A stretch of 64,000 bases of DNA from Paenibacillus lycopersici (lineage in GTDB: Bacteria > Bacillota > Bacilli > Paenibacillales > Paenibacillaceae). Below the pieces are notes generated by a model, which worked only from the letters and a program-made list of their open reading frames with translations, was not told where the DNA came from and searched no databases. This document shows, piece by piece, positions 44,136-52,204 of the stretch. How positions within the stretch are numbered: the first letter of the stretch is position 1; every line of letters begins with the position of its first letter. Position numbers and translations under genes: made by a program. Location: positions 602,001 to 666,000 of the forward strand of contig NZ_CP048209.1 of assembly GCF_010119935.1 (NCBI RefSeq), given 5' to 3'.

Positions 44136-45260
44136 ATGAGAACCCCAACGGAGACGACTTCGTTCGAACCTAACTATAGAAGCAAACGATTCAAGCGGCG
44201 AAGCGCGTTCGCGCGGTGGCGGAGACGGATAGCGATAGCTTGTGCCGGCGTGCTCGTGATTATGCTTGGCGGCGCGGGCTGGTTTTATTTGACCCCTTCC
44301 GGCTCGGATATCCGCTATATGATGGCGGACACGCTCATCACGAGCCAGCATCGCTATCTGGCCAAGTACCTGATCGGCCAGGATGAGCTGAACAGTCGGG
44401 TCGCGGAATATATGAAGAAGTTCGACGAGATGGGGGAAATCAAGGACGAGCACAACGTGGCGCTGGCCTCGCATCCGGCGAGCGACGTGCAGGTCGAGAA
44501 GATTTCCACCGCGAAGTTCAAAGGCTTCATCATGTACGTGCACGATCCGAAAATGATCCGCGTCGCGACGACGAACGTCGTCGGTTCGGGCGAGACGGTG
44601 CTGAGCATGGTCAAGCGCACGGGCGCGATCGCCGGCGTCAACGGCGGCGCGTTCGACGACCCGAACTGGGACGGCAACGGCTTCCGGCCGGCCGGCATCG
44701 TCATGTCCGGCGGCAAGGTGCTGTATAAGGGCGACGGGATGCAAGCGCCGGTCAACGTCGTCGGCATCGACAAGAACGGCCTCATGGTCGCCGGGCGGTA
44801 CAAGCCTTCGCAGCTGCTGGACATGGGCGTGACCGACGCGGTGACGTTCCAGCCGAAGTTCATCGTCAACGGCAAAGGCCTGATCAAGAACGAGGCCGAC
44901 GGCTGGGGCATCGCGCCGCGCACCGTCATGGCGCAGCAGAAGGACGGCACGATCCTGTTCGTCGTTATCGACGGCCGCCAGCCTGGCTATTCGGTCGGCG
45001 CGACGCTATATGACATTCAGAAGATTTTGCTGGAGAAGAACGTGGTTACGGCGGCCAATCTCGACGGCGGCTCCTCTACCGTGCTGGTGAAGGACGATGA
45101 GGTCGTCAACAAGCCGTCCAGCCAATACGGCATGCGGTACTTGCCGTCCGCGTTCCTTGTGTTCGACCATCCGGAGACGTTCGATGCAGGAAACATCTGG
45201 AAGGGTATCGACATGCAGCATTTCGATTCCTCGCAGCCGCGGACGACGACGTCGTCGTAA
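44136..45260 (+). CDS. Phosphodiester glycosidase (NAGPA-like) membrane protein
   Basis: 374 residues from ATG 44136 (AAAGGAG 6 bases before). A basic N-terminus and one helix (about 32-52) anchor it with the bulk outside. The NAGPA domain (about 150-355) has AGVNGGAFDDPN, DGRQPGYSVGATLYD and the end motif NLDGGSSTVLV. This family includes the mammalian enzyme that uncovers mannose-6-phosphate and bacterial enzymes that remove wall teichoic-acid or exopolysaccharide phosphodiester-linked sugars. A strong terminator follows. It is probably monocistronic; its link to the 12-21 kb cluster is not shown by distance. Confidence 0.9.
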   Translation: MRTPTETTSFEPNYRSKRFKRRSAFARWRRRIAIACAGVLVIMLGGAGWFYLTPSGSDIRYMMADTLITSQHRYLAKYLIGQDELNSRVAEYMKKFDEMGEIKDEHNVALASHPASDVQVEKISTAKFKGFIMYVHDPKMIRVATTNVVGSGETVLSMVKRTGAIAGVNGGAFDDPNWDGNGFRPAGIVMSGGKVLYKGDGMQAPVNVVGIDKNGLMVAGRYKPSQLLDMGVTDAVTFQPKFIVNGKGLIKNEADGWGIAPRTVMAQQKDGTILFVVIDGRQPGYSVGATLYDIQKILLEKNVVTAANLDGGSSTVLVKDDEVVNKPSSQYGMRYLPSAFLVFDHPETFDAGNIWKGIDMQHFDSSQPRTTTSS

Positions 45261-45331
45261 ACAGGCTCGGATTGCGCTGCCTGTGCGCTGTTGCTGTACG
45301 TTCTAGCTTCATTCTGCTTCATTCCATGTTG

Positions 45332-45357
45332 GACCGCCGAGCGATCGGCGGTCTTTT
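45332..45357 (+). terminator. Terminator after the phosphodiester glycosidase gene
   Basis: GACCGCCGA (45332-45340), tetraloop GCGA, TCGGCGGTC (45345-45353), then TTTT: a compact perfect intrinsic terminator. Confidence 0.85.
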
Positions 45358-45449
45358 GGCGTTCCGAATGGCGATACAAATCGCTTCATTTTCAAGTCGA
45401 TAGATGTTACGATATGTATATTGTTGGATGTTGATCGGAGGAACGGAGC

Positions 45450-45728
45450 ATGGATGATCCAGCCAAGGACGAATACTTCGGCAATCGACGGTCGGAAGCG
45501 CTGGAGACGATAACGGCCATCCCGTCGTTCTGGACGGCCCAATACGCAATCGTGCAAGCCCGCTTAGACGAACTGGAGGCCTGCATACGCCGGCTGGAAG
45601 CCAAGTTAGCGCCGTACGCCGATGAGCGTCATACGCAGCAGACCGTGCCGTACCCGGAGCCGTACGAGGTGTGGAAGAAGCGCGCGCTGCCGGCGTCGCC
45701 GCAGGAACGGTTCCTTTTCGGCGAATGA
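45450..45728 (+). CDS. Hypothetical protein (92 aa)
   Basis: ATG 45450 has GGAGGAACGGAGC before it, a good ribosome site. The protein is hydrophilic with a short amphipathic coiled-coil-like helix (AIVQARLDELEACIRRLEAK) in the middle. The ending EVWKKRALPASPQERFLFGE is reminiscent of small proteins in Paenibacillaceae, but I do not recognise a family. A terminator follows directly. Confidence 0.65.
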   Translation: MDDPAKDEYFGNRRSEALETITAIPSFWTAQYAIVQARLDELEACIRRLEAKLAPYADERHTQQTVPYPEPYEVWKKRALPASPQERFLFGE

Positions 45729-45746
45729 AATGCGGTTGACGCGAAT

Positions 45747-45770
45747 GCTCCTATCCGGAGCGTTTTTTTT
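45747..45770 (+). terminator. Terminator with eight-T tail
   Basis: GCTCC (45747-45751) and GGAGC (45757-45761) form a short stem, followed at 45763-45770 by TTTTTTTT. It ends the 92-residue protein gene. Confidence 0.7.
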
Positions 45771-45909
45771 AGTTGCCGATTGCAGGCGCGTCGACCTTCC
45801 CGCTGCTCCCGACCGGCAGACTTCTCATGCGCTGGCATAAAAATCCGCGCTCCTCCGCATAGTAAGACAGATTGCAGTCTAGCTTGCCGAAGCGCAAGGG
45901 AGGAGCACG

Positions 45910-46656
45910 ATGCGGCATTTTACGAAACGGTTGTTGGCCGTCACGCTGTGCGCGGCCATGCTTTCGGGGTTCCAGGCTCCGCCCCGGAAGGACAGGCAGT
46001 TCTATGAAAGCCGGGGCGATATCATCTGGGAGCTGCCGCTGGATAGGAAGGAGCTGGCGCTCACGTTCGACGACGGGCCCGATCCGGAGACGACGAACCA
46101 GATTCTCGATCTGTTGAAGCAGTACCACGCCAAGGCGACCTTCTTCGTCATTGGCTATCGCGTGCGCGAGTATCCGGACATTATCAAACGGGAGATCGCG
46201 GAGGGGCACGAGGTGGCCAATCATACGTTCAATCATGTGTTCTTCACCAAAGGGATCAAGCCCGATACGATTCAGCGCGAAATCGAGCGGACGGACCGGG
46301 CGCTGGTCGAGCTGACCGGCAAGAAACCGTTCCTGTTCCGGCCCCCGGGCGGCTATTACAGCGACGTCATGATCGATATTGCGCGTAAGCTCGGCTATAC
46401 GACCATCCTCTGGTCCTGGCATCAGGATACCGAGGATTGGCGCAGCCCGGGCGTGCGTCATATCGTGAACAAAGTGCTGAAGAACGCGCGCAATGGCGAC
46501 ATCGTGCTGCTGCACGACTATATTTCGGGCTCAACCCATACGGTGAAGGCGCTGCAGGTCATCCTGCCGGAGCTGCAACGCAGAGGCTACCGTCTCGTAA
46601 CCGTGTCCGAACTCATTCAGGATAAAACAGGAGAATTGCTGCCGGTCTCGAACTGA
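45910..46656 (+). CDS. Polysaccharide deacetylase (CE4), secreted
   Basis: 248 residues. A signal-like N-terminus (MRHFTKRLLAVTLCAAMLSG) is followed by one complete NodB domain: LTFDDGPDP, NHTFNHVFF with the metal-binding His pair, FRPPGG, and LLHDY. The domain is canonical and the length is that of PdaA/PdaB-like spore or vegetative wall deacetylases. The likely substrate is peptidoglycan or a surface polymer. AAGGGAGGAG lies before the ATG. Fifth-type deacetylase relative in this window, unlinked to the large cluster. Confidence 0.93.
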   Translation: MRHFTKRLLAVTLCAAMLSGFQAPPRKDRQFYESRGDIIWELPLDRKELALTFDDGPDPETTNQILDLLKQYHAKATFFVIGYRVREYPDIIKREIAEGHEVANHTFNHVFFTKGIKPDTIQREIERTDRALVELTGKKPFLFRPPGGYYSDVMIDIARKLGYTTILWSWHQDTEDWRSPGVRHIVNKVLKNARNGDIVLLHDYISGSTHTVKALQVILPELQRRGYRLVTVSELIQDKTGELLPVSN

Positions 46657-46698
46657 TCTTTTAGAAACCCGACTTTCTAAGAGAGCGAAGTGAATGCA

Positions 46699-47211
46699 AT
46701 GGAATCGAAATTCATCCGCGAAACGCGCTGCTTCAAGGTTTCGCGCGTATTCCCGACCGACGTCAACAACCACAACACCTTATTCGGCGGCAAGCTGATG
46801 TCGTATATCGACGATATCGCCTCCATCTCCGTCGCGAAGCTGTGCCGCAGCTCGGCGGTCACGGCCTCGACCGACTCCGTCGATTTCCTGTACCCGATCC
46901 GGCCGAGCGACGCGGTGTCGCTGGAATCGTTCATCACGCATACGGGGACGAGCTCTATGGAAGTGTTCGTGAAGGTCATCTGCGAGGATATGAACAGCGG
47001 CACGCGCAAAATCGCGGCCACCGCCTTTCTCACCTTCGTCGCGTTGGATGAGAACAACCGGCCGACCCCCGTCCCGCAGGTCATTCCGGAGACGGAAGAG
47101 GAGAAGAAGCTGTTCGAGACGGCCGAGTACCGTACGCAGCTGCGGAAGCACCGTAGGGAAGAGAGCAAGAAGTTCGCGGATTATTTGCTGAGTACGTATC
47201 CGTGGGAGTGA
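46699..47211 (+). CDS. Acyl-CoA thioesterase (hotdog fold, YkhA-like)
   Basis: 170 residues from ATG 46699 (a GTG at 46690 is a possible alternative). Hotdog-fold features are VFPTDVNNHNTLFGGKLMSY with the catalytic region and TASTDSVDFLYPI. The family cleaves acyl-CoA to free acid and CoA in the cytoplasm, often as a hexamer. The C-terminal 40 residues are charged (EEEKKLFETAEYRTQLRKH), normal for the YkhA group. Single gene. Confidence 0.93.
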   Translation: MESKFIRETRCFKVSRVFPTDVNNHNTLFGGKLMSYIDDIASISVAKLCRSSAVTASTDSVDFLYPIRPSDAVSLESFITHTGTSSMEVFVKVICEDMNSGTRKIAATAFLTFVALDENNRPTPVPQVIPETEEEKKLFETAEYRTQLRKHRREESKKFADYLLSTYPWE

Positions 47212-47408
47212 CCGCGGCAGGGGAGATACCCGTGGCTGACAGGTCCGCGGATTAATAGTCAGGAGGAAGGCGCTCTGGATGGACGGGGCGTCTTTTTTGC
47301 GGTTTGCCGGGGACTTCCGCGGCCGGCAAGCTTTCAGCAAACTATCAGGTAACGCTAAGTTGCGCTTCAGCTTCCCTGCCTAGACTGAAGGAAGAGAGGA
47401 GTGGCTTC

Positions 47409-49424
47409 ATGCACAAACAGTTCATTCGGATCGCTGCCATCGCGCTGCTGATTCTATCGTTGGGGATATGCGCCTATTCCCTAATACAGGCCAGGGACGG
47501 CGGCTCCGCCTCGACGGTTCAAGGCTTCGGCGGCGGGAGCGGCGGGTTCTCCGCCGGCGGCCAAGGCATGAACGGCGGGCCGTCTCGGGGGTTCGCGGGA
47601 GGAGGCGGCGGCGCGATGGCGCAGGGCGCGGACGCGAGCGGAGCGCCGCAGTTTCCGGCGTCGGACGGGACGGGCGCCAGCGGTGTTGCGCCTTCGCCGC
47701 AGGATGGCGCCGGAGCAGGCGCGGGCGCTGATGCGCCTTGGGCGCAGGATGGCGCCGGGGCAGGCACGGGCGCTGATGCGCCTTGGGCGCAGGATGGCGC
47801 CGGGGCAGGCGCGGGTGCTGATGCGCCTTGGGCGCAGGATGGCGCCGGGGCAGGCGCGGGCGGTGATGCGCCCTCGGCGCAGGATGGCGCCGGGGCAGGC
47901 GCGGGCGGTGATGCGCCTTCAGCGCAGGATGGCGCCGGGGCAGGCGCGGGCGGTGATGCGCCCTCGGCGCAAGGCGCCCGCTCAGGCGGAGCCGGCTTCG
48001 GCCTGCCGGATGCGCAAGGCAGTGACGGCGCCGGCGATGCCCAAGCAGGCCGAGGCTTCGGCGGACGCGGCGGCGGGTTCTCCGCTGCTTCGGATGGCAA
48101 GACGGGCCTCGTCGTGTACAGCTTCGCATTCGTCGCCATAGCCGCGCTTGGCGTGTACGCTGTCTTCCGCCGGAAGGCCGAAGTGCCCGCCGAAAGCCGC
48201 AAAGGCCTCGTCTGGGTTCTGCTCGGCAGCGCGCTGCTGCTGCGCATCGCGGTCGTGCCATGGGTATCGGGGCACCAAGGCGATTTGAATTTCTTTCGCA
48301 CATGGGCGTCGCAGGCGGCGGAGGACTTTGCCGGGTTCTATAAGAACGGCAGCGCCGACTACCCGCCGCTCTATATTTACGTGCTCTACGCGATCGGCAA
48401 GCTGCTGTCGTCCGCCTCGCTCGGTTCGTACGCGGCGCTGCTCTATAAGCTGCCCTCGATGATCGCGGACGTCGCGACGGCCGGACTGCTGTTCGCGGTA
48501 TCCCGGAGGCATGTCGGCTATACGACCGGCTTGCTCGTCGCGGTGCTCTACGCGCTCAATCCGGCGGTCATCGTCAACTCGACCTATTGGGGACAAGTCG
48601 ATTCGCTCTTCACGCTGCTCGTGACCGCGGCCGTCTGGCTCCTGACCTTGCGCAAAGCCGGCTGGGCGTCGGCGCTCTTCATGGCGGCGATTCTGATGAA
48701 GCCGCAGGGCATTATTTTCTCGCCGGTGCTGTTCTTCGGACTCGTGTCCATGCGCCAGCTCCGCGCCTGGATGACCGCGGCTGCGAGCGCGGTCGCGACG
48801 CTGCTCGTCGTCGTGCTGCCGTTCTCGCTCGGCCAAAGCCCGCTCTGGCTGTACCGGCTGTACACCGGAACGGTCTCGGAATACCCGTATGCGACGGTGA
48901 ACGGGTACAATCTGTTCGCGCTGCTGGGGCTGAACTACAAAGCCGATGATACCCGCGCGCTCGGGCTCAGTTATCACGCATGGGGATTGCTGTTCATCGT
49001 GCTGACGACGCTATTCGCATGGCGGACCTATGCGCGAAGCCGCCGTCCGGCCTTCGCGGCGGCATCGGCGATGCTGCTCATCTCCGGCGTGTTCACGCTG
49101 TCGACGGGCATGCACGAACGGTATCTGTTCCCCGCTGCGGCGCTGGCGCTGCTCGCCTATGTGCAGCTGAAGGACCGGATCCTGCTCTGGCTGGCAGCGG
49201 GCTTCAGCGTGACGATCTTCGTCAATACGTACGTCATCCTGTTCCAGTCGGGGGACAGCACGGCGTATACGTTCCCGCTGTGGGCGGTATCCACGATGAA
49301 CGTGGCGCTGTTCGGCAGCGCCGTCGTATGGGCGACGGGTTTCGTGCGCGGGCCGTCGCTGCCGTCGCATGAGCGGGAAGGGACGGAACCGCCGTCTGCC
49401 GAGGGACAAGTCATTCGGATTTAG
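47409..49424 (+). CDS. GT-C type membrane glycosyltransferase with glycine-rich repeat insert
   Basis: 671 residues from ATG 47409 (GAGGAG 7 bases before). One N-terminal helix (about 8-25) is followed by a long Gly/Ala-rich extracellular region (about 35-230) with six tandem 15-residue repeats (98-187), and then about 10-11 helices. The membrane part shows GDLNFFRTWA with Asp292 in the first outer loop, as in GT-C mannosyl- and arabinosyltransferases (DUF2029/GT87 or PMT-like), plus DYPPLYIYVLY and MHERYLFP. These use polyprenyl-phosphate sugars on the outer face to glycosylate surface molecules. Target unknown. The repeat insert is not a usual part of the family. Confidence 0.8.
   Translation: MHKQFIRIAAIALLILSLGICAYSLIQARDGGSASTVQGFGGGSGGFSAGGQGMNGGPSRGFAGGGGGAMAQGADASGAPQFPASDGTGASGVAPSPQDGAGAGAGADAPWAQDGAGAGTGADAPWAQDGAGAGAGADAPWAQDGAGAGAGGDAPSAQDGAGAGAGGDAPSAQDGAGAGAGGDAPSAQGARSGGAGFGLPDAQGSDGAGDAQAGRGFGGRGGGFSAASDGKTGLVVYSFAFVAIAALGVYAVFRRKAEVPAESRKGLVWVLLGSALLLRIAVVPWVSGHQGDLNFFRTWASQAAEDFAGFYKNGSADYPPLYIYVLYAIGKLLSSASLGSYAALLYKLPSMIADVATAGLLFAVSRRHVGYTTGLLVAVLYALNPAVIVNSTYWGQVDSLFTLLVTAAVWLLTLRKAGWASALFMAAILMKPQGIIFSPVLFFGLVSMRQLRAWMTAAASAVATLLVVVLPFSLGQSPLWLYRLYTGTVSEYPYATVNGYNLFALLGLNYKADDTRALGLSYHAWGLLFIVLTTLFAWRTYARSRRPAFAAASAMLLISGVFTLSTGMHERYLFPAAALALLAYVQLKDRILLWLAAGFSVTIFVNTYVILFQSGDSTAYTFPLWAVSTMNVALFGSAVVWATGFVRGPSLPSHEREGTEPPSAEGQVIRI
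47700..47969 (+). repeat. Six tandem 45-bp in-frame repeats
   Basis: Six units of exactly 45 bp, each encoding QDGAGAGAGADAPWA or a close variant (ADAPWA in the first three, GDAPSA in the last three). Near-identity between units implies recent expansion. Being a multiple of three, copy-number change would keep the frame. Confidence 0.95.
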
Positions 49425-49661
49425 TCGGCGTTATTGCGAATCATAGGCTGCCGGTTCGCCTGTACGCACCGACAATTTCTCCGGGAAACGGGTTGATGCG
49501 CGAGAGCGGAGCGGCAGTCATTATGTGCATCTGAACTTCGCGAGCTCGATGCGGGAGCGCTGGACGCCCCGTCAACGCGCAGCTTGGTATGGATTCCTTC
49601 GTCGGGTTCGACTATACTACAAGCGCATCTATTCATCATAGACACGGGAAGGGGCGCCGGC

Positions 49662-50333
49662 ATGAAGCGAATCGGCTGCTATCATGCGCATTACTCCAAT
49701 ATCGAGCATATGGACAGGGCGCTGGGCGAGTACGAGGCCGAGCTGATTCATTTCGTGGATCCGGGGCTGGACCGGATCAAGCACGATCCGGACTTCACCC
49801 CGGAGCTGGCCGAGACGAAGGTGTTCGAGACACTGGACTGGATCGCCCGATGCCATGTCGACGCGATTTTGGTGACCTGCACGTTCTTCACCGCGATCTT
49901 GAACGACGAGGTTCTGCGCCGCATTCCGGTGCCGGTGATCAAGATCGACGATCCGCTGTTCCGCGAAATTGCGGACTGCAGCGGGCCGACCGTTCTCGTA
50001 TTCACGAATCCGGCGACGGTCGAAGGCACGATGGGGCAGCTTCGCCGTTTCCTCGCAGCCGCAGGGAAGACGCCGCAGATCGAGTCGCGCCTGCTGCCGG
50101 GTACGTTCGAGCTGATCATGGCAGGCCGCAAGGAAGCGTACCTCGAACGCGTGCGCGAAGGGCTGCTGCAGGCGGCCCGGGAACATCCCGGCGCGCGCGT
50201 CGCAGCCGCGCAGCTCTCGATGGTGCCGGCCGCGCAGCGAGCGTCGCAGACGGAAGGCGTCGCGATCGGCCATGCGTTAGCCGCATTAACCGAACCTCTT
50301 GTTCGGCAGCTCTCGCTGCAGCGCAGAACGTAA
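49662..50333 (+). CDS. Aspartate/glutamate racemase-like protein
   Basis: 223 residues from ATG 49662 (GGGAAGGGG before). The fold of the Asp/Glu/hydantoin racemase superfamily shows in MKRIGCYHAHYSNIEHM, ILVTCTFFTAIL with a candidate catalytic Cys73, and FTNPATVEGT. The second catalytic Cys, expected in the C-terminal half, is missing (AAAQLSMVPAAQR), so classical two-base racemisation is unlikely. It may be an isomerase or lyase using one Cys, or non-catalytic. It is followed 18 bp later by a Nudix gene, so the two are probably co-transcribed. Confidence 0.7.
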   Translation: MKRIGCYHAHYSNIEHMDRALGEYEAELIHFVDPGLDRIKHDPDFTPELAETKVFETLDWIARCHVDAILVTCTFFTAILNDEVLRRIPVPVIKIDDPLFREIADCSGPTVLVFTNPATVEGTMGQLRRFLAAAGKTPQIESRLLPGTFELIMAGRKEAYLERVREGLLQAAREHPGARVAAAQLSMVPAAQRASQTEGVAIGHALAALTEPLVRQLSLQRRT

Positions 50334-50351
50334 AACGAAGGGAGGCGTACC

Positions 50352-50882
50352 ATGCCGACTCAGCCATTTCGGCTTCGGGCATGCGCATTAATTATTAAGG
50401 ACGGCAATCTTTTATTGGTTGAATTCAAGGACGACGAGGGCGAGGGCGTGCACTACAATTTGCCCGCGGGCGGCGTCGAGCCGGGGGAGACGCTTACGCA
50501 AGCGGCTGTCCGGGAGGCGCGGGAGGAAGCCTGCGCGGATATCGAGGTCGGGCCCGCCGTTTTCGTCTACGAATACCAGCCGGCCTGCAACGACCGGCTG
50601 TACGGCGACACGCACTCCGTCGGCGTAACGTTCGCCTGCCGCTTGAAGGAAACGTCGGAGCCGCGCATGCCGGAACGTCCGGACGCGAACCAGATCGGCG
50701 TTAGATGGGTGCCGGTCGCCGAGCTGGATCAAGTGCAGCTGTATCCGGAGATCGCGAGGGATATTATGGATTATTATGCCGGGCGGCCGTACCGCAATTA
50801 CGTGGAAGAGCGGGAGATTCAAGCGGAGAAGGCTGCGCGGAACGGCAATAATGCCGGGTGGGGGGATTCCTCTGCTCGATGA
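50352..50882 (+). CDS. Nudix hydrolase
   Basis: 176 residues. The Nudix box is complete: GGVEPGETLTQAAVREAREE followed by A, with all acidic metal ligands. The N-terminal strand RACALIIKDGNLLLVEF and the later GVRWVPVAEL are typical of MutT-like enzymes. It hydrolyses an X-linked nucleoside diphosphate; specificity is not readable. AGGGAGG lies before ATG 50352, 18 bp after the racemase-like gene. Confidence 0.93.
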   Translation: MPTQPFRLRACALIIKDGNLLLVEFKDDEGEGVHYNLPAGGVEPGETLTQAAVREAREEACADIEVGPAVFVYEYQPACNDRLYGDTHSVGVTFACRLKETSEPRMPERPDANQIGVRWVPVAELDQVQLYPEIARDIMDYYAGRPYRNYVEEREIQAEKAARNGNNAGWGDSSAR

Positions 50883-50943
50883 CTGGCTTCTTGAGAGAAG
50901 AACGTACGGTAGGCATTCAAGTACAGGGGTCCTCTGCAATCCA

Positions 50944-50974
50944 AAAACCGCGTTCCCTATGGGATCGCGGTTTT
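50944..50974. terminator. Bidirectional terminator
   Basis: AAAACCGCG (50944-50952) and CGCGGTTTT (50966-50974) form a stem that has a T-run on both strands. It serves the Nudix gene and the convergent siderophore-binding gene. Confidence 0.85.
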
Positions 50975-51028
50975 CATGTCCTCGGCCGTTGGGCCGTTTG
51001 GATCCAGGGCCGGGATTAGGTTCGCGCG

Positions 51029-52102
51029 TTAGCCGGCAACGAGCTTCCGTACATCCTCGGCGACCTTCTCGTTTGCGATCAGACCGGCGTTAATCCAATA
51101 GTCGCGGTCGACGCTGAATACATGACCGTCTTGGACGGCTTTCAGGTTCTTCCAAACCGATGTGTCATAGACGGAAGCGAGATCCTTGTTCTGCAGCGGG
51201 TCGGCGCCGTCGACCTGCATCAGGAAGATATAGTCGGCATCCAGCTCGGGGAGAACCTCCAGGGAGATCTCCTTCCAATCGGTTCCTTCCGCCTGCGGCG
51301 GCACGCGGAATCCAAGCGTGCCGTACACGACGTTGCCGCTGTAGGTGCGATCCTGCATCACGGAGAACGACTTGTCCGAGATCAGCAGGATGGCTGCCGA
51401 TTTGTCGGCTGCCTTATCCTGCAGGCTTTGCTTGATCTCGGCCATCTTCGCATCGTATGCCGTCAAGGCTTCATTGGCCTTGTCCGTCCGGCCGAGCAAA
51501 TCGCCCAGCGTAAGCAGCGTCTTCCGCCAATCCTTCGTCGCGTCCTGGAACACGTAGGTCGGCGCGATTTTGGCGAACTGATCGTATGCCCCTTTCTCGG
51601 CACGAACGGCGAACGGGACGATGAACAGATCCGGCTTGAAGCTTGCGATCTGCTCCGGAGGCAGATTGATGAAGTCCAGCTTCGGCACGTCTTTCAGCTG
51701 CGGCTGCAGATAGTTCAGCAGAAGCGCTCCGGCGGACCATTGGGCGCTCGGCGTAACGCCAAGCGAGAGCAGCGCATCCTCCAGATACGGAGCGACGATT
51801 CGCTGCGGGTCGGCAGGGACGTCGATCTTGTGACCAACATCGTCCGTGAAGGCGCGAGGAGACGCTTGATCGGCCGGACTAGCCGTCTCGCTATCGGATT
51901 GGCCGGCTGCCGTTTCATTGGCTGCAGCGCCGGACGGCGAGGATGACAAGTTATCCGACGATGAAACTGTTGTCGAATTCGATTTCGAATTCGAATTCGG
52001 ATTCGCGGTCGAGGCGTCGCCGTTTGCGTTTCCGCAGCCGAACAAAGCCAGGGATAAGACAGAGAGCATGATGACAAGGCGGAGCTTGGTATTCGTAAGC
52101 AT
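51029..52102 (-). CDS. Iron-siderophore ABC transporter substrate-binding lipoprotein
   Basis: 357 residues. A lipoprotein signal ends at LALFGCG. A Ser/Asn-rich linker of about 65 residues follows, then a class III periplasmic-binding fold: PQRIVAPYLEDALLSLGVTP, EQIASFKPDLFIV, YVFQDA and the C-terminal YDTSVWKNLKAVQDGHVFSV. This is the FecCD/FeuA/YfiY family that captures ferric siderophores. A Fur box lies 12 bp before the start, so it should be derepressed under iron starvation. No permease or ATPase genes adjoin it; it is downstream of a Btr-like regulator gene. Confidence 0.92.
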   Translation of the reverse strand: MLTNTKLRLVIMLSVLSLALFGCGNANGDASTANPNSNSKSNSTTVSSSDNLSSSPSGAAANETAAGQSDSETASPADQASPRAFTDDVGHKIDVPADPQRIVAPYLEDALLSLGVTPSAQWSAGALLLNYLQPQLKDVPKLDFINLPPEQIASFKPDLFIVPFAVRAEKGAYDQFAKIAPTYVFQDATKDWRKTLLTLGDLLGRTDKANEALTAYDAKMAEIKQSLQDKAADKSAAILLISDKSFSVMQDRTYSGNVVYGTLGFRVPPQAEGTDWKEISLEVLPELDADYIFLMQVDGADPLQNKDLASVYDTSVWKNLKAVQDGHVFSVDRDYWINAGLIANEKVAEDVRKLVAG

Positions 52103-52113
52103 GGGATCCTCCT

Positions 52114-52132
52114 GATATTGATAATCACTATC
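52114..52132 (-). promoter_or_regulatory. Fur box
   Basis: GATATTGATAATCACTATC matches the 19-bp Fur consensus at 17 of 19 positions. It lies between the Btr-like regulator and the substrate-binding gene, directly before the latter's ribosome site. Confidence 0.88.
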
Positions 52133-52204
52133 ACTTAGAACCTAACTATACCCGTCCGTTTCCTCGTTTACCATGGCCGATGCTAGGAAATAGAATGGAC
52201 GATT

